DNA from: Flavobacteria bacterium GWA2_35_26 | GTDB taxonomy: Bacteria > Bacteroidota > Bacteroidia > Flavobacteriales > Flavobacteriaceae | Direction of reading: 5' to 3' | DNA: 64,000 nucleotides | NCBI GenBank assembly: GCA_001800905.1 | Contig: MGWH01000002.1 | Span: 620,001-684,000 of the forward strand | Shown here: positions 16,182-24,746 of the stretch, in pieces | Numbering within the stretch: the first letter of the stretch is position 1 | How the letters are laid out: each line of letters begins with the position of its first letter | The notes under the pieces: generated by a model | The model's input: the letters and a program-made list of their open reading frames with translations, nothing else | Told to the model about the DNA's origin: nothing | Database searches by the model: none | Translations under genes and position numbers: made by a program

Positions 16182-17213
16182 ATGGATTTTTCTAAGTTAT
16201 TGATAGATTGGTATTTACAAAATAAACGCGATTTACCATGGCGAAATACCACTAATCCATACCCAATTTGGCTCTCGGAAATTATGCTGCAACAAACGCG
16301 AGTGGCGCAAGGAATGCCTTATTTTTTTTCGTTTACAAAAGCTTTTCCAACCATTTTTGATTTGGCCAATGCTCATGAAGAACAAGTATTGAAATTATGG
16401 CAAGGATTAGGCTATTATTCTCGAGCTAGAAACTTGCATCAAACCGCTCAATTTATTGCAAACGAACTTGGCGGTGTTTTTCCAAATAACTACAAAGACT
16501 TACTTCAATTAAAAGGAATTGGCGAATATACCGCTGCAGCCATTGCCTCATTTGCTTACAACGAAGTAGTTCCAGTTGTGGACGGGAATGTTTTTAGAGT
16601 GCTTTCGCGCTATTTTGATATTGAAACCGATATTGCTTCAGCTTCCGCCAAAAAGGAATTCAGTGCTTTGGCAATGGAATTAATTCCAAAAGAAAATCCG
16701 GCGTTATTTAATCAAGCCATAATGGAATTTGGCGCCTTACAATGCGTTCCAAAAAGTCCCAATTGTTCTGATTGTATTTTTAACCAAAGCTGTGCGGCTT
16801 TGCAAAAAAAGAAAGTTGACATACTACCTGTAAAATTGAAAAAACTAAAAGTTAGAAACCGATTTTTCAATTACCTCATCTTTTCAGATGATCTGGCCAA
16901 CACCATTATTCAAAAAAGAACGGACAAAGGTATTTGGCACAACCTTTATGAATTTCCTTTAATTGAAACCGAAAAAGAAGAAAACTTTGATACGCTTTCA
17001 GAGCAGGTAAAAACCAATTTTCAAGACTTTAATATTGTTTCTATAAGAGAAGAGAATTCCAAAAGTATCCTCCATAAATTGTCACACCAGCATTTGCACA
17101 TCAAATTTTGGAATGTAAAAGTAAATGGTCACTTGCCAAACGGAATCAACTCAACTGATTTGAAATCCTATCCATTCCCTATCGTGCTTCATAATTTTAT
17201 CGAAGCAAAATAA
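16182..17213 (+). CDS. mutY: A/G-specific adenine DNA glycosylase
   Basis: A 343-residue base-excision repair enzyme that removes adenine mispaired with 8-oxoguanine. The catalytic Glu33 lies in S-E-I-M-L-Q-Q-T-R-V, the helix-hairpin-helix in L-K-G-I-G-E-Y-T-A-A-A-I (110-121), Asp134 in V-D-G-N-V, and the iron-sulfur cluster cysteines at 188, 195, 198 and 204 follow the C-x6-C-x2-C-x5-C spacing exactly. The C-terminal MutT-like 8-oxoG recognition domain spans ~215-340. ssb follows 30 bp downstream with its own -7 element. Confidence 0.96.
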   Translation: MDFSKLLIDWYLQNKRDLPWRNTTNPYPIWLSEIMLQQTRVAQGMPYFFSFTKAFPTIFDLANAHEEQVLKLWQGLGYYSRARNLHQTAQFIANELGGVFPNNYKDLLQLKGIGEYTAAAIASFAYNEVVPVVDGNVFRVLSRYFDIETDIASASAKKEFSALAMELIPKENPALFNQAIMEFGALQCVPKSPNCSDCIFNQSCAALQKKKVDILPVKLKKLKVRNRFFNYLIFSDDLANTIIQKRTDKGIWHNLYEFPLIETEKEENFDTLSEQVKTNFQDFNIVSIREENSKSILHKLSHQHLHIKFWNVKVNGHLPNGINSTDLKSYPFPIVLHNFIEAK

Positions 17214-17219
17214 AAATCC

Positions 17220-17227
17220 TATCTTTG
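17220..17227 (+). promoter_or_regulatory. -7 element of ssb
   Basis: A perfect TATCTTTG between the mutY stop and the ssb start (ATG 17244), suggesting that ssb-gldD can be transcribed independently of mutY. Confidence 0.5.
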
Positions 17228-17243
17228 AATCAAATACTACATT

Positions 17244-17657
17244 ATGAATGGAACAGTAAATAAAGTGATTCTTATCGGCTATCTTGGAGACGAAGTCAAG
17301 TTGCATTATTTTGAAGGAGGCAATTGTATTGGCCGATTTCAATTGGCTACTCATGAAGTGTATATCAATAAAACAACGAACGAGAAGATCACTTCTACAG
17401 AATGGCACAATTTAATTGTACGAAATAAGGCTGCAGAATTATGCGAAAAATACCTTTCTAAAGGAGATAAAATTTATGTAGAAGGCCGAATCAAATCTCG
17501 TCAATGGCAAGCTGAAGACGGCACAACCAAACATACCTCAGAAATCCAAGTAGTAGAATTTACGTTTTTGAACACCAAAAAAGATTCCGAAAACAACAAG
17601 ACAATTCCATCAGAACCACAACACACTAATTTACCTATTAACGATTTGCCTTTCTAA
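17244..17657 (+). CDS. ssb: single-stranded DNA-binding protein
   Basis: A 137-residue SSB: an OB-fold (~1-110) with N-K-V-I-L-I-G-Y-L-G at the N-terminus, the W-H-N-L-I-V motif near 55 and G-D-K-I-Y-V-E-G-R-I-K-S-R-Q-W, then a short flexible linker and the acidic-hydrophobic tip I-N-D-L-P-F, the Bacteroidota version of the D-D-I-P-F tail that recruits repair proteins. gldD follows after 26 bp. Confidence 0.95.
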   Translation: MNGTVNKVILIGYLGDEVKLHYFEGGNCIGRFQLATHEVYINKTTNEKITSTEWHNLIVRNKAAELCEKYLSKGDKIYVEGRIKSRQWQAEDGTTKHTSEIQVVEFTFLNTKKDSENNKTIPSEPQHTNLPINDLPF

Positions 17658-17683
17658 TCTATTCTATTTTTTAAGAATATACT

Positions 17684-18247
17684 ATGCCTAAAAAATCAAT
17701 TCTTTTTGTACCACTTTTTCTTATCGCTATAACAATGTTGAGTTGTAAAAAAGAGGCCTTGCCGAAACCGGCAAGTCATTTGCGACTAGACTATACAGAA
17801 GCCAGTTATAGACGATTTGAAAGCCCTTGTCATTATTCATTTGAAATGAATTCAGATGCGATTATTAAAGACGAAAAAGAGTGTGGATTTACCATACATT
17901 ACCCAAAAATGAAGGCAACCATTTATTTGAGCTACAAACCTGTAAATGGAAATATCAATAAATTATTACGTGATGCTCAAAAACTGACCTACGAGCATGT
18001 TATTAAAGCAGACGACATAGTAGAACAACCTTTTCTAAATACAAAACAAAAAGTGTTTGGGATGTTCTATCAAGTAGATGGGAACGCGGCAACCAATTCT
18101 CAATTTTATGCTACTGATAGCACGAAACATTTTCTTACAGGTTCGATTTATTTTTATGCAAAACCTAATTTTGATTCCATTATGCCTGCAGCCAGTTATG
18201 TCAAAAACGATATGCAACGATTACTAGAAACCTTGAAATGGAAATAA
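17684..18247 (+). CDS. gldD: gliding motility lipoprotein GldD
   Basis: A 187-residue lipoprotein (lipobox cysteine Cys21 in T-M-L-S-C-K-K) matching GldD, required in F. johnsoniae for gliding and type IX secretion. Recognisable segments are P-x-S-H-L-R-L-D-Y, the C-x-Y-x-F-E region near residue 50 and I-H-Y-P-K-M-K-A-T-I-Y-L-S-Y at ~75-90. In F. johnsoniae gldE lies directly upstream of gldD; here ssb precedes it with only 26 bp between, so gldE is absent from its usual position. No separate promoter is evident, so ssb and gldD are probably cotranscribed. Confidence 0.93.
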   Translation: MPKKSILFVPLFLIAITMLSCKKEALPKPASHLRLDYTEASYRRFESPCHYSFEMNSDAIIKDEKECGFTIHYPKMKATIYLSYKPVNGNINKLLRDAQKLTYEHVIKADDIVEQPFLNTKQKVFGMFYQVDGNAATNSQFYATDSTKHFLTGSIYFYAKPNFDSIMPAASYVKNDMQRLLETLKWK

Positions 18248-18248
18248 C

Positions 18249-18279
18249 AAAAAAAGCATCCCAAAAGGATGCTTTTTTA
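18249..18279. terminator. bidirectional terminator after gldD
   Basis: Stem AAAAAGCATCC/GGATGCTTTTT with a CAAAA loop, between gldD and the convergent HMA-domain gene. Confidence 0.88.
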
Positions 18280-18297
18280 TTTACTAACTTAATGTAG

Positions 18298-18675
18298 TTA
18301 TGATTTGGGTAAAACTACTTTGTATGTTTTTCCATCAGCAGTCGCTTCAACTACTTTAGTCAAATTGTCTTGATTTTGAATTGTTTTATCAAATACAACT
18401 GTTGCTTTTTTTGAATCAAAGTCTACTGTTGCTTTTTGAACACCTTCTAATCCGCCTAATTCTTCCTCGATGGTTTTAGCACAACCAATTGCACAAGTCA
18501 TCCCTTCAATTTCAAAACTAGCCGTCTGCACATTTTCAGCAGCAATTACAACTTCTTTTTTAGGTGTTTCAGCTGTTTTTTCTGTAGTTGTTTCTGTTGT
18601 TGCGGCTTCTTTTTTACAAGATGTCATTAAAAGACTAACGAATGCCAATGCAACTATTGTTTTTGTGATTTTCAT
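18298..18675 (-). CDS. heavy-metal-associated (HMA) domain lipoprotein with C-x3-C motif
   Basis: A 125-residue envelope protein. Lipobox ends at Cys20 (L-L-M-T-S-C), followed by a Thr/Glu/Lys-rich linker (21-50) and one HMA domain (~53-120). The metal-binding loop reads G-M-T-C-A-I-G-C-A: cysteines 61 and 65 are separated by three residues, not two as in the standard M-x-C-x-x-C. HMA domains bind Cu(I) or other soft metals; here the role could be metal buffering in the periplasm. The start is ATG 18675; an upstream in-frame extension overlaps the -7 element TAATTTTG (18705-18712, minus strand). Confidence 0.82.
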   Translation of the reverse strand: MKITKTIVALAFVSLLMTSCKKEAATTETTTEKTAETPKKEVVIAAENVQTASFEIEGMTCAIGCAKTIEEELGGLEGVQKATVDFDSKKATVVFDKTIQNQDNLTKVVEATADGKTYKVVLPKS

Positions 18676-18771
18676 ATGAATTGAATTTATTTCTTTTATA
18701 AATACAAAATTAATCAAAAAAAAGCGGTCCTATCCAGAAAATAATTAGAATTTTGGCGCAAACTAATTTTT

Positions 18772-19638
18772 ATGGAATCCAAGCAGCTCAAATGGGTACT
18801 TCTAACCGTTCTTTCTTTAATTTGGGGAAGCTCCTTTATTTTAATAAAAAAAGGATTAATTGGACTAACCCCAATACAATTAGGTTCGTTACGAATACTT
18901 TTTGCTGGTATTTTCTTATTAGCAATTGGATTCAAAAGCATCTCAAAAATATCATTACAGCAATGGAAATTCATTGCAATTACTGCATTGTTTGGCACGT
19001 TCATCCCGGCTTATCTTTTCGCAATTGCACAAACAGAAATTGACAGTTCAGTAAGCTCAATATTAAATTCATTAACTCCATTAAATACATTGGTCTTAGG
19101 TAGTATCGCCTTTGGATTACAATTTAAACGAAATCAAATCTTTGGAGTAATTATAGGGCTTTTTGGAAGTGCTTTACTAATTTTGAATGGAGCAATGAAC
19201 CATCCTGAACAAAACTATTACTATGCCCTATTAATTCTAATTGCTTCATTATGTTATGCAACAAATGTGAATTTAATTAAGAAACACTTATCATGCATGG
19301 CACCTTTAAGTATTACAACAGGAAATTTTTTAGTTTTACTACTCCCTGCAACTTTAATCTTATATTTTACAGACTTCATAGAGGTCGTTACAATTCCTCA
19401 AGTTCAAAACTCAATGCTATTTATTGTCATTTTAGGCGTTATAGGTACTGGGATTGCAAATATTATCTTCTTCAAATTAATTCAATTATCATCTCCTGTG
19501 TTTGCCACTTCAGTAACTTATTTAATTCCTATTGTAGCATTTTTTTGGGGATTATTAGACAACGAAATGCTGACACCTATCCAATTCTTAGGCGCGTTTG
19601 TAGTATTGATTGGCGTTTACCTTTCAGCAAAGAAATAA
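18772..19638 (+). CDS. EamA/DMT-superfamily permease
   Basis: A 288-residue integral membrane protein with ten predicted transmembrane helices in two EamA repeats (~8-140 and ~150-286), the arrangement of drug/metabolite transporters. The first helix contains W-G-S-S-F, the typical EamA signature. These proteins export amino acids, metabolites or drugs; the substrate cannot be told from sequence. It is a single-gene unit closed by a terminator. Confidence 0.88.
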   Translation: MESKQLKWVLLTVLSLIWGSSFILIKKGLIGLTPIQLGSLRILFAGIFLLAIGFKSISKISLQQWKFIAITALFGTFIPAYLFAIAQTEIDSSVSSILNSLTPLNTLVLGSIAFGLQFKRNQIFGVIIGLFGSALLILNGAMNHPEQNYYYALLILIASLCYATNVNLIKKHLSCMAPLSITTGNFLVLLLPATLILYFTDFIEVVTIPQVQNSMLFIVILGVIGTGIANIIFFKLIQLSSPVFATSVTYLIPIVAFFWGLLDNEMLTPIQFLGAFVVLIGVYLSAKK

Positions 19639-19640
19639 AA

Positions 19641-19672
19641 AAAGGCGATCTACAAAGACCGCCTTTAATTTA
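19641..19672. terminator. bidirectional terminator between EamA gene and M16 operon
   Basis: Inverted repeat AAAGGCG...CGCCTTT with A-rich and T-rich flanks. Confidence 0.75.
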
Positions 19673-19686
19673 TTTAAAAATGTTAT

Positions 19687-21735
19687 TTATTGAAAATCGG
19701 CATCGGTTACCCCTTCGTTAATTTTAACATCTGTCATTTTAATATTCAATTCAAAACCTACATTTTGAATCATATTAAATGGAACTTTTACACCTTTTAC
19801 TTCACGATAATCCAAATATGAATTGGTTTTATTCATCGTTTTTCCGCCTTGTTCAATTGTAATAACATCCGCTATTTTCAATCCTGATTTAACATCATAA
19901 TACAAGGTAGTTTTTCCGTTTTTCAAAGCATACGCTTCTGTTCCATTGATCGTTTCAATTCCTGTCAAACTTACCTCTGGTTTTTTCAACAAATTCAATT
20001 CTTCGATTGGAGTAGCAACTGCTTTCATGTCTTCTAAATCATTTCCTTTAAGTTCAACTTTTTGACCTTGTTGAACTACGAAAGCACCTTTTTCATTAAC
20101 GACTTGTTTCATCAAGCTCATTCCGCCCATAGCTATTTCTACTGCTAATTTCCCTTTTACAGAGATTTTAGAATTAAAACTCAAAGGGGCTGGAGCTTGC
20201 GGAATAGTGGTTGATCCTACCATGGCAATCGTTTTTACAGCAAGAGCTGCTTTTTCGCCACCAATAGCTTTAATATAATTATCTAAAACTATTTTAGCTG
20301 TCATTCCTTTTGGGACTTCTTTTTTGAAAACTGGTTTTTCAACCGCATTCCCATATTTATCAAAAAACAAAATTGGAATTTTTAATTTTTCAAGTGCTGG
20401 AACTACATCAGCTCCTTTTCCAACAATTAAAATACGACTATTATCTGCCAAGAAATATTTATTAGCTACTCGCAATACATCATCAGCAGTTACCGCATTG
20501 ATATTTTTAATGTAGTTTTCATAGAAATCAGCTGGTAAGTTTTGTGTTTGGATACGTAAAGCATAACCTGCAACCGTTTGAGGTTTTTCAATTTGCATTA
20601 CAAATCGGCCAATATAACCGGCTTTCACACTAGCTAACATTTCGTCAGTAACTTTCTCAGTTCTGATTTTTTTATACTCTTTGAAAATTTCAACTACTGT
20701 ACTATCCGTTACCGCATTTCGCACTTGAGTTGAAGCTTCAAATTTAGTAAGACGTTTGTCTCCACGAATACTAGATCCGGCACCATAAGTCCATCCATGT
20801 GCCTCTCTCAAATTCATATTCAAATAACTATTAAAGTCACCTCCAAGAATTTGATTGGCTACCAAAGCTGGAAAATAATCTGGATCCGTCATTTTAAGGT
20901 TAACCAAATTTACCACCGCTACTTCTGATTGAACAGCGTTTGGCATATCTACAAAATTGATTTGCGAAAATCCCACGTCTTTTGGCTCAGCATAAGTTTG
21001 AACTGGAGCCGCTGCTTTTTTCCAAGAACCGAATAATTTTTCTACGGCTTTTTTAGTGTCGGCAAATTTAACATCACCTACTATAATTAAATACGCATTT
21101 TCAGGAACAAAATACGAATTGTAATTGGCCTCAACATCAGCAAGAGTTACGTTTTTGATTGTCGTTTCAGTAACATATTCTCCATTAGGATGGTCCTTGC
21201 CAAAGGTCAAGAAATCATTTATTCTTGAAGCTACAGCTGGAACACTTTTCTCATTAGCTTTTAAACCTTCAATTATTTTCGCTTTTTCTTTGTCAAATTC
21301 TTCTTGAGTGAAGTTAGGATTCAAAGCTCCTTCTGCTAACAATTGCAAAACTCGTCCTGAATATTTCGAAAGAGAATTTCCAGAAGCGCCATTGGAACTA
21401 AAATTAATACTAGCTCCCATAAAATCGATTTCTTCGTTGAAAGCGGTTTTAGAGATTTTTTTTGTTCCGTTTCCAATAAGACTACTTGTCAAATCAGCAA
21501 CTCCTTTTTTAGCACCTTCTGTATAAGGAGCATTATCCAAAGTTAAAGTAAAAGAAACTCGAGGTAATTTATGATTTTCAACTATCATTACTTTCAACCC
21601 GTTCTTTAATTGAAAAGACTCTGGTTTCCCTATTTTAATTGTTGGGGCAGGTCCTGATTTCGGTTGAGGTATGATTTGTCCTTGCATTATCGCTGTTATA
21701 AATAAGCTTGATAAAATTATGATTGATTTTTTCAT
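19687..21735 (-). CDS. M16 peptidase homologue lacking the zinc motif, with C-terminal extension
   Basis: A 682-residue exported protein (signal peptide 1-19, ends M-Q-G-Q) with an N-terminal M16 domain, an M16C middle domain and an extra ~200-residue C-terminal beta-rich domain (~480-682, resembling an outer-membrane lipoprotein-carrier-like fold). Where catalytic homologues have H-x-x-E-H it has L-T-S-S-L, so it cannot bind zinc the usual way. It starts 8 bp after the catalytic M16 protein and probably forms a heterodimer with it, like the alpha subunit of the mitochondrial processing peptidase. Substrate unknown. Confidence 0.88.
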   Translation of the reverse strand: MKKSIIILSSLFITAIMQGQIIPQPKSGPAPTIKIGKPESFQLKNGLKVMIVENHKLPRVSFTLTLDNAPYTEGAKKGVADLTSSLIGNGTKKISKTAFNEEIDFMGASINFSSNGASGNSLSKYSGRVLQLLAEGALNPNFTQEEFDKEKAKIIEGLKANEKSVPAVASRINDFLTFGKDHPNGEYVTETTIKNVTLADVEANYNSYFVPENAYLIIVGDVKFADTKKAVEKLFGSWKKAAAPVQTYAEPKDVGFSQINFVDMPNAVQSEVAVVNLVNLKMTDPDYFPALVANQILGGDFNSYLNMNLREAHGWTYGAGSSIRGDKRLTKFEASTQVRNAVTDSTVVEIFKEYKKIRTEKVTDEMLASVKAGYIGRFVMQIEKPQTVAGYALRIQTQNLPADFYENYIKNINAVTADDVLRVANKYFLADNSRILIVGKGADVVPALEKLKIPILFFDKYGNAVEKPVFKKEVPKGMTAKIVLDNYIKAIGGEKAALAVKTIAMVGSTTIPQAPAPLSFNSKISVKGKLAVEIAMGGMSLMKQVVNEKGAFVVQQGQKVELKGNDLEDMKAVATPIEELNLLKKPEVSLTGIETINGTEAYALKNGKTTLYYDVKSGLKIADVITIEQGGKTMNKTNSYLDYREVKGVKVPFNMIQNVGFELNIKMTDVKINEGVTDADFQ

Positions 21736-21743
21736 GATGTTTC

Positions 21744-23069
21744 TTAGTTTTGGGATTTATCTTTAACTGGAACATAATCCAACACCATTCTTTGGTTTGG
21801 GTTCAAATACTTCTTTGCTACCTCTCTAATTTCCTCAGCAGTAATAGAGTGGTACATTTCGATTTCAGTGTTGATCAAGTTTACATCTCCATACAACAAA
21901 TGATAGGTAGCTAAATTACTAGCTATTCCTTCAATAGTTGAATTACTATTTACATATTGATTGTCAAATTGATTTTGTAGTTTTTGCAAATCTTTGTCCG
22001 AAATTAATTCCGTTTGAAGCTTCACAATTTCTTCATCAATTTCGGCTAATAAATTAGCAGCTGTAAATGGAGATTGTGGTAATCCATATAAAATATAGGT
22101 TCCATGATCTTCTTGACTGTAATTGAACGCTCCAATTTGGAGTGCCATTTTCTTATCGTCTACAATTTTCTTGTACATTCTTGAACTTTTTCCATCGCTC
22201 AAAATTGACGAAATCATATCCAAAATACGCGCTTCTCTAGTTTTCATTGAAGGTGTTCTATAGGCAGTCACCAACATTGGTAATTGAATATTTGGATCTT
22301 CAAAATTGGCTTTGATCGTTTCTGTAATTGGAGCTTCCTCAAAACTAGCACGCTTGATTGGTGTTCCTTTAGGAATTACTCCAAAGTATTTTTGAATCCA
22401 TTCTTTGGCTTGAGCAGGTTTAAAATCACCCGCAACAACTAAAACAGCATTATTTGGAATGTAGAATTTTTTATTAAAAGCTTGAAATTCTTCTAGTTTA
22501 GCAGCATCCAAATGTTCCATAGAACCAATAGTTGTCCAACGGTACGGATGATTTTTAAACATATTTTTCTTTACTTGTGGAAGTATTTGTCCGTATGGAC
22601 TATTGTCATAACGCAATCTTTTTTCTTCTTTTACTACTTCGTTTTGAGTATCAACACCAATTTGATTAATCACAGGATGAAGCAAACGTTCTGCTTCCAT
22701 CCACAAGCCTAACTCTAAATTATTTGAAGGAAAAACTTCATAGTAGTACGTTCTGTCTTCAGTAGTGTTAGCATTGTTCACGCCTCCATTTCCAGTAACG
22801 ATTTTAAACCATTCGCCACGTTTAATATTCTCAGTTCCTTCAAACAATAAATGTTCGAAAAAATGAGCAAAACCAGTACGATCTGGTTGTTCATCTTTGG
22901 CACCAACATGGTACATTACCGAAGTAACCACAGTTGGAGCTGAGGGATCGTTGTGCAAAATTACATGCAATCCATTGTCTAAGTCGTATTCCTCAAAGGC
23001 GACTTTCTGAGCAGAAGCAACTCCTCCCAGCATCAATGCAGCACTTAACATCATGATAGATTTTTTCAT
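21744..23069 (-). CDS. M16 family zinc metallopeptidase (catalytic subunit)
   Basis: A 441-residue exported peptidase (signal peptide 1-20, ending V-A-S-A). The inverted zinc motif H-F-F-E-H is at 69-73, with the downstream glutamate-containing helix N-E-V-V-K-E-E-K-R-L-R around 145. A C-terminal M16C domain (~190-370) follows. It resembles PqqL-type and processing peptidases that cut short peptides in the periplasm. The non-catalytic homologue follows 8 bp downstream. A likely -7 element is TATTTTTG on the minus strand at 23154-23161, giving a leader of about 80 nt. Confidence 0.92.
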   Translation of the reverse strand: MKKSIMMLSAALMLGGVASAQKVAFEEYDLDNGLHVILHNDPSAPTVVTSVMYHVGAKDEQPDRTGFAHFFEHLLFEGTENIKRGEWFKIVTGNGGVNNANTTEDRTYYYEVFPSNNLELGLWMEAERLLHPVINQIGVDTQNEVVKEEKRLRYDNSPYGQILPQVKKNMFKNHPYRWTTIGSMEHLDAAKLEEFQAFNKKFYIPNNAVLVVAGDFKPAQAKEWIQKYFGVIPKGTPIKRASFEEAPITETIKANFEDPNIQLPMLVTAYRTPSMKTREARILDMISSILSDGKSSRMYKKIVDDKKMALQIGAFNYSQEDHGTYILYGLPQSPFTAANLLAEIDEEIVKLQTELISDKDLQKLQNQFDNQYVNSNSTIEGIASNLATYHLLYGDVNLINTEIEMYHSITAEEIREVAKKYLNPNQRMVLDYVPVKDKSQN

Positions 23070-23260
23070 AAAGATTAATAATTTTAAGTTAGATTTAGGT
23101 TTAATAGTCCTAAAGAAATTGAATTAGATACTTCTTTAGTATTATTGTTACATCAAAAATAGTTTTTTTAATTTGAATATGTTCATAATTTCAAGTTTGA
23201 CAAAAAATTAACAGTTGTTATGACTTAATAAGAGCTCCAAAAACTTTTTTTACTAAGGGA

Positions 23261-23290
23261 TTGCACAGTAAATTATTAGTTGTATATTTG
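23261..23290 (+). promoter_or_regulatory. promoter of rplU-rpmA
   Basis: TTG (23261-23263), 19-bp spacer, then TATATTTG (23283-23290): a near-ideal Bacteroidota housekeeping promoter, with a ~25-nt leader to the rplU ATG. Confidence 0.8.
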
Positions 23291-23320
23291 CAACCTTAAA
23301 ATTAATAAAAACAATTTCGT

Positions 23321-23767
23321 ATGTATGCAATCGTAGAGATAGCAGGGCAACAATTTAAAGTAAGCAAAGACTTAAAGGTTTATGTTCACCGTTTGGCTAA
23401 CGAAGAAGGTTCAAAAGTTTCTTTTGACAAAGTTCTTTTAGTTGACGATAAAGGGAATGTAACTTTAGGCGCCCCAGCTATAGAAGGTGCTTCAGTAGAA
23501 GCCAAAGTGTTACAACACTTAAAAGGAGACAAAGTTATCATTTTCAAAAAGAAAAGAAGAAAAGGATACAAAAAGAGAAACGGTCACAGACAATATCTTA
23601 CTCAAATTGTAATTGAAGGTATTACAGTAGGTGGAGCTAAAAAAGCTGCAGCGCCTAAAAAAGAAAAAGTAGTAGCAGAAGCGCCAGCAACTGAAGCAGC
23701 TCCAAAAGCAGCTCCAAAAGCTAAAAAGGCAGCTCCAAAAGCTAAAAAAGAAGATACTAAAGAATAA
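23321..23767 (+). CDS. rplU: 50S ribosomal protein L21 with a long Ala/Lys/Pro tail
   Basis: A 148-residue bL21. Residues 1-104 match the usual protein (M-Y-A-I-V-E-I-A-G-Q-Q-F-K-V, and K-R-R-K-G-Y-K-K-R-N-G-H-R-Q near 79-91, which contacts 23S rRNA). Residues ~106-148 form a low-complexity tail of Ala, Lys and Pro (repeats of A-A-P-K-A-K-K) absent from the ~103-residue E. coli protein. rpmA follows after 25 bp, the standard operon. Promoter at 23261-23290. Confidence 0.97.
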   Translation: MYAIVEIAGQQFKVSKDLKVYVHRLANEEGSKVSFDKVLLVDDKGNVTLGAPAIEGASVEAKVLQHLKGDKVIIFKKKRRKGYKKRNGHRQYLTQIVIEGITVGGAKKAAAPKKEKVVAEAPATEAAPKAAPKAKKAAPKAKKEDTKE

Positions 23768-23792
23768 TTAACAATATTAAAACCAATACGTC

Positions 23793-24053
23793 ATGGCTCA
23801 CAAGAAAGGTGTCGGTAGTTCGAAGAATGGTAGAGAATCAGAATCAAAACGTTTAGGCGTTAAGATTTTTGGTGGTCAAGCTGCTATTGCTGGAAACATC
23901 ATCGTAAGACAAAGAGGTTCTAAACACAATCCAGGAGAAAACGTTTACATCAGTAAAGATCATACTTTACATGCAAAAGTTGATGGAGTTGTTAAGTTCC
24001 AAAAGAAAAGAGATAATAAATCATACGTTTCTATCCTTCCATTCGAAGCATAA
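23793..24053 (+). CDS. rpmA: 50S ribosomal protein L27
   Basis: An 86-residue bL27, whose N-terminus reaches toward the peptidyl transferase centre. It begins directly with M-A-H-K-K-G, without the cleavable N-terminal extension known in Firmicutes, and contains the family core [22 protein letters not shown] and [10 protein letters not shown]. Second gene of the rplU operon. Confidence 0.98.
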   Translation: MAHKKGVGSSKNGRESESKRLGVKIFGGQAAIAGNIIVRQRGSKHNPGENVYISKDHTLHAKVDGVVKFQKKRDNKSYVSILPFEA

Positions 24054-24077
24054 TCTGTAGATTTTCTATATCATTAA

Positions 24078-24107
24078 AAAACCTGTTTCTCACGAAACAG
24101 GTTTTTT
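24078..24107 (+). terminator. terminator of rplU-rpmA
   Basis: Stem AAACCTGTTTC/GAAACAGGTTT with a TCAC loop and a T run; the A-rich 5' flank lets it serve the convergent gene too. Confidence 0.9.
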
Positions 24108-24130
24108 GTTTTTATACCATTATGTTTTTA

Positions 24131-24619
24131 CTACATCCAACCACAAACTATCGCGCCGATAATCATCAAGGAAACTGTCCAAAATCCAGCATGGATGAAA
24201 ATATACTTCCACGACTTTCTTTCAAATAAGCCATTGATAGCAATCATTGGGAAAGCAAAAAACAAACCAGTCAAAGTTCCGTGTAATGCACCGTGTTTAG
24301 CCGTTCTAAATGCCATGCCATAATCGGTCATAAAAGCTGTAAAAGATGGTTTTACCTCAGCTAATTTTGTTGGTCCTCCAATCATACCTAAAGCACCCAT
24401 CTGATGAATGGTTAATGACTGCATTATCATTCCAATAAAAATAGAAAAGACAAATGTCAGTCCGAAGATTTTAAGCATATTCCCTTTTTCCAATTCTTCT
24501 TGAGTTAAGCCTGTTTCTTTCATCCAAGCTGTTCCAAAAACCTTAGGATGATACCATACAAAACCTACTAACAAAGTAGTAAAAGCCGCCACAACAGGCG
24601 AAATAAAATTCATTTCCAT
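24131..24619 (-). CDS. DUF1761 membrane protein
   Basis: A 162-residue inner-membrane protein with four hydrophobic segments (~10-28, 48-70, ~110-130, ~138-160). The sequence W-Y-H-P-K-V-F-G-x-A-W near residue 18 is characteristic of the DUF1761 family. Function unknown. Two ATGs lie close together (24617-24619 and 24611-24613); I chose the first, and the sequence further upstream does not look coding. Single-gene unit. Confidence 0.82.
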   Translation of the reverse strand: MEMNFISPVVAAFTTLLVGFVWYHPKVFGTAWMKETGLTQEELEKGNMLKIFGLTFVFSIFIGMIMQSLTIHQMGALGMIGGPTKLAEVKPSFTAFMTDYGMAFRTAKHGALHGTLTGLFFAFPMIAINGLFERKSWKYIFIHAGFWTVSLMIIGAIVCGWM

Positions 24620-24670
24620 AGCATTCGTTTTAGTTGTTAATAGAAACAAATATAAAAATAATAGGCATTA

Positions 24671-24706
24671 AAAAACCCTTACGCCTGAAAATACAGGAGT
24701 AAGGGT
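24671..24706 (-). terminator. terminator of ahcY
   Basis: Stem CCCTTAC.CCTG/CAGG..GTAAGGG followed on the minus strand by a T run, 40 bp after the ahcY stop. Confidence 0.82.
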
Positions 24707-24746
24707 AGTTCTGTTTTGAGATGCTGAAACGAGTTCAGCATAACAA

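Noticed and set aside
19687..21735. Loss of H-x-x-E-H as a sign of pseudogenisation
   Set aside because: The frame is intact, the domains are complete and a catalytic partner is adjacent, so a non-catalytic subunit is the better explanation.
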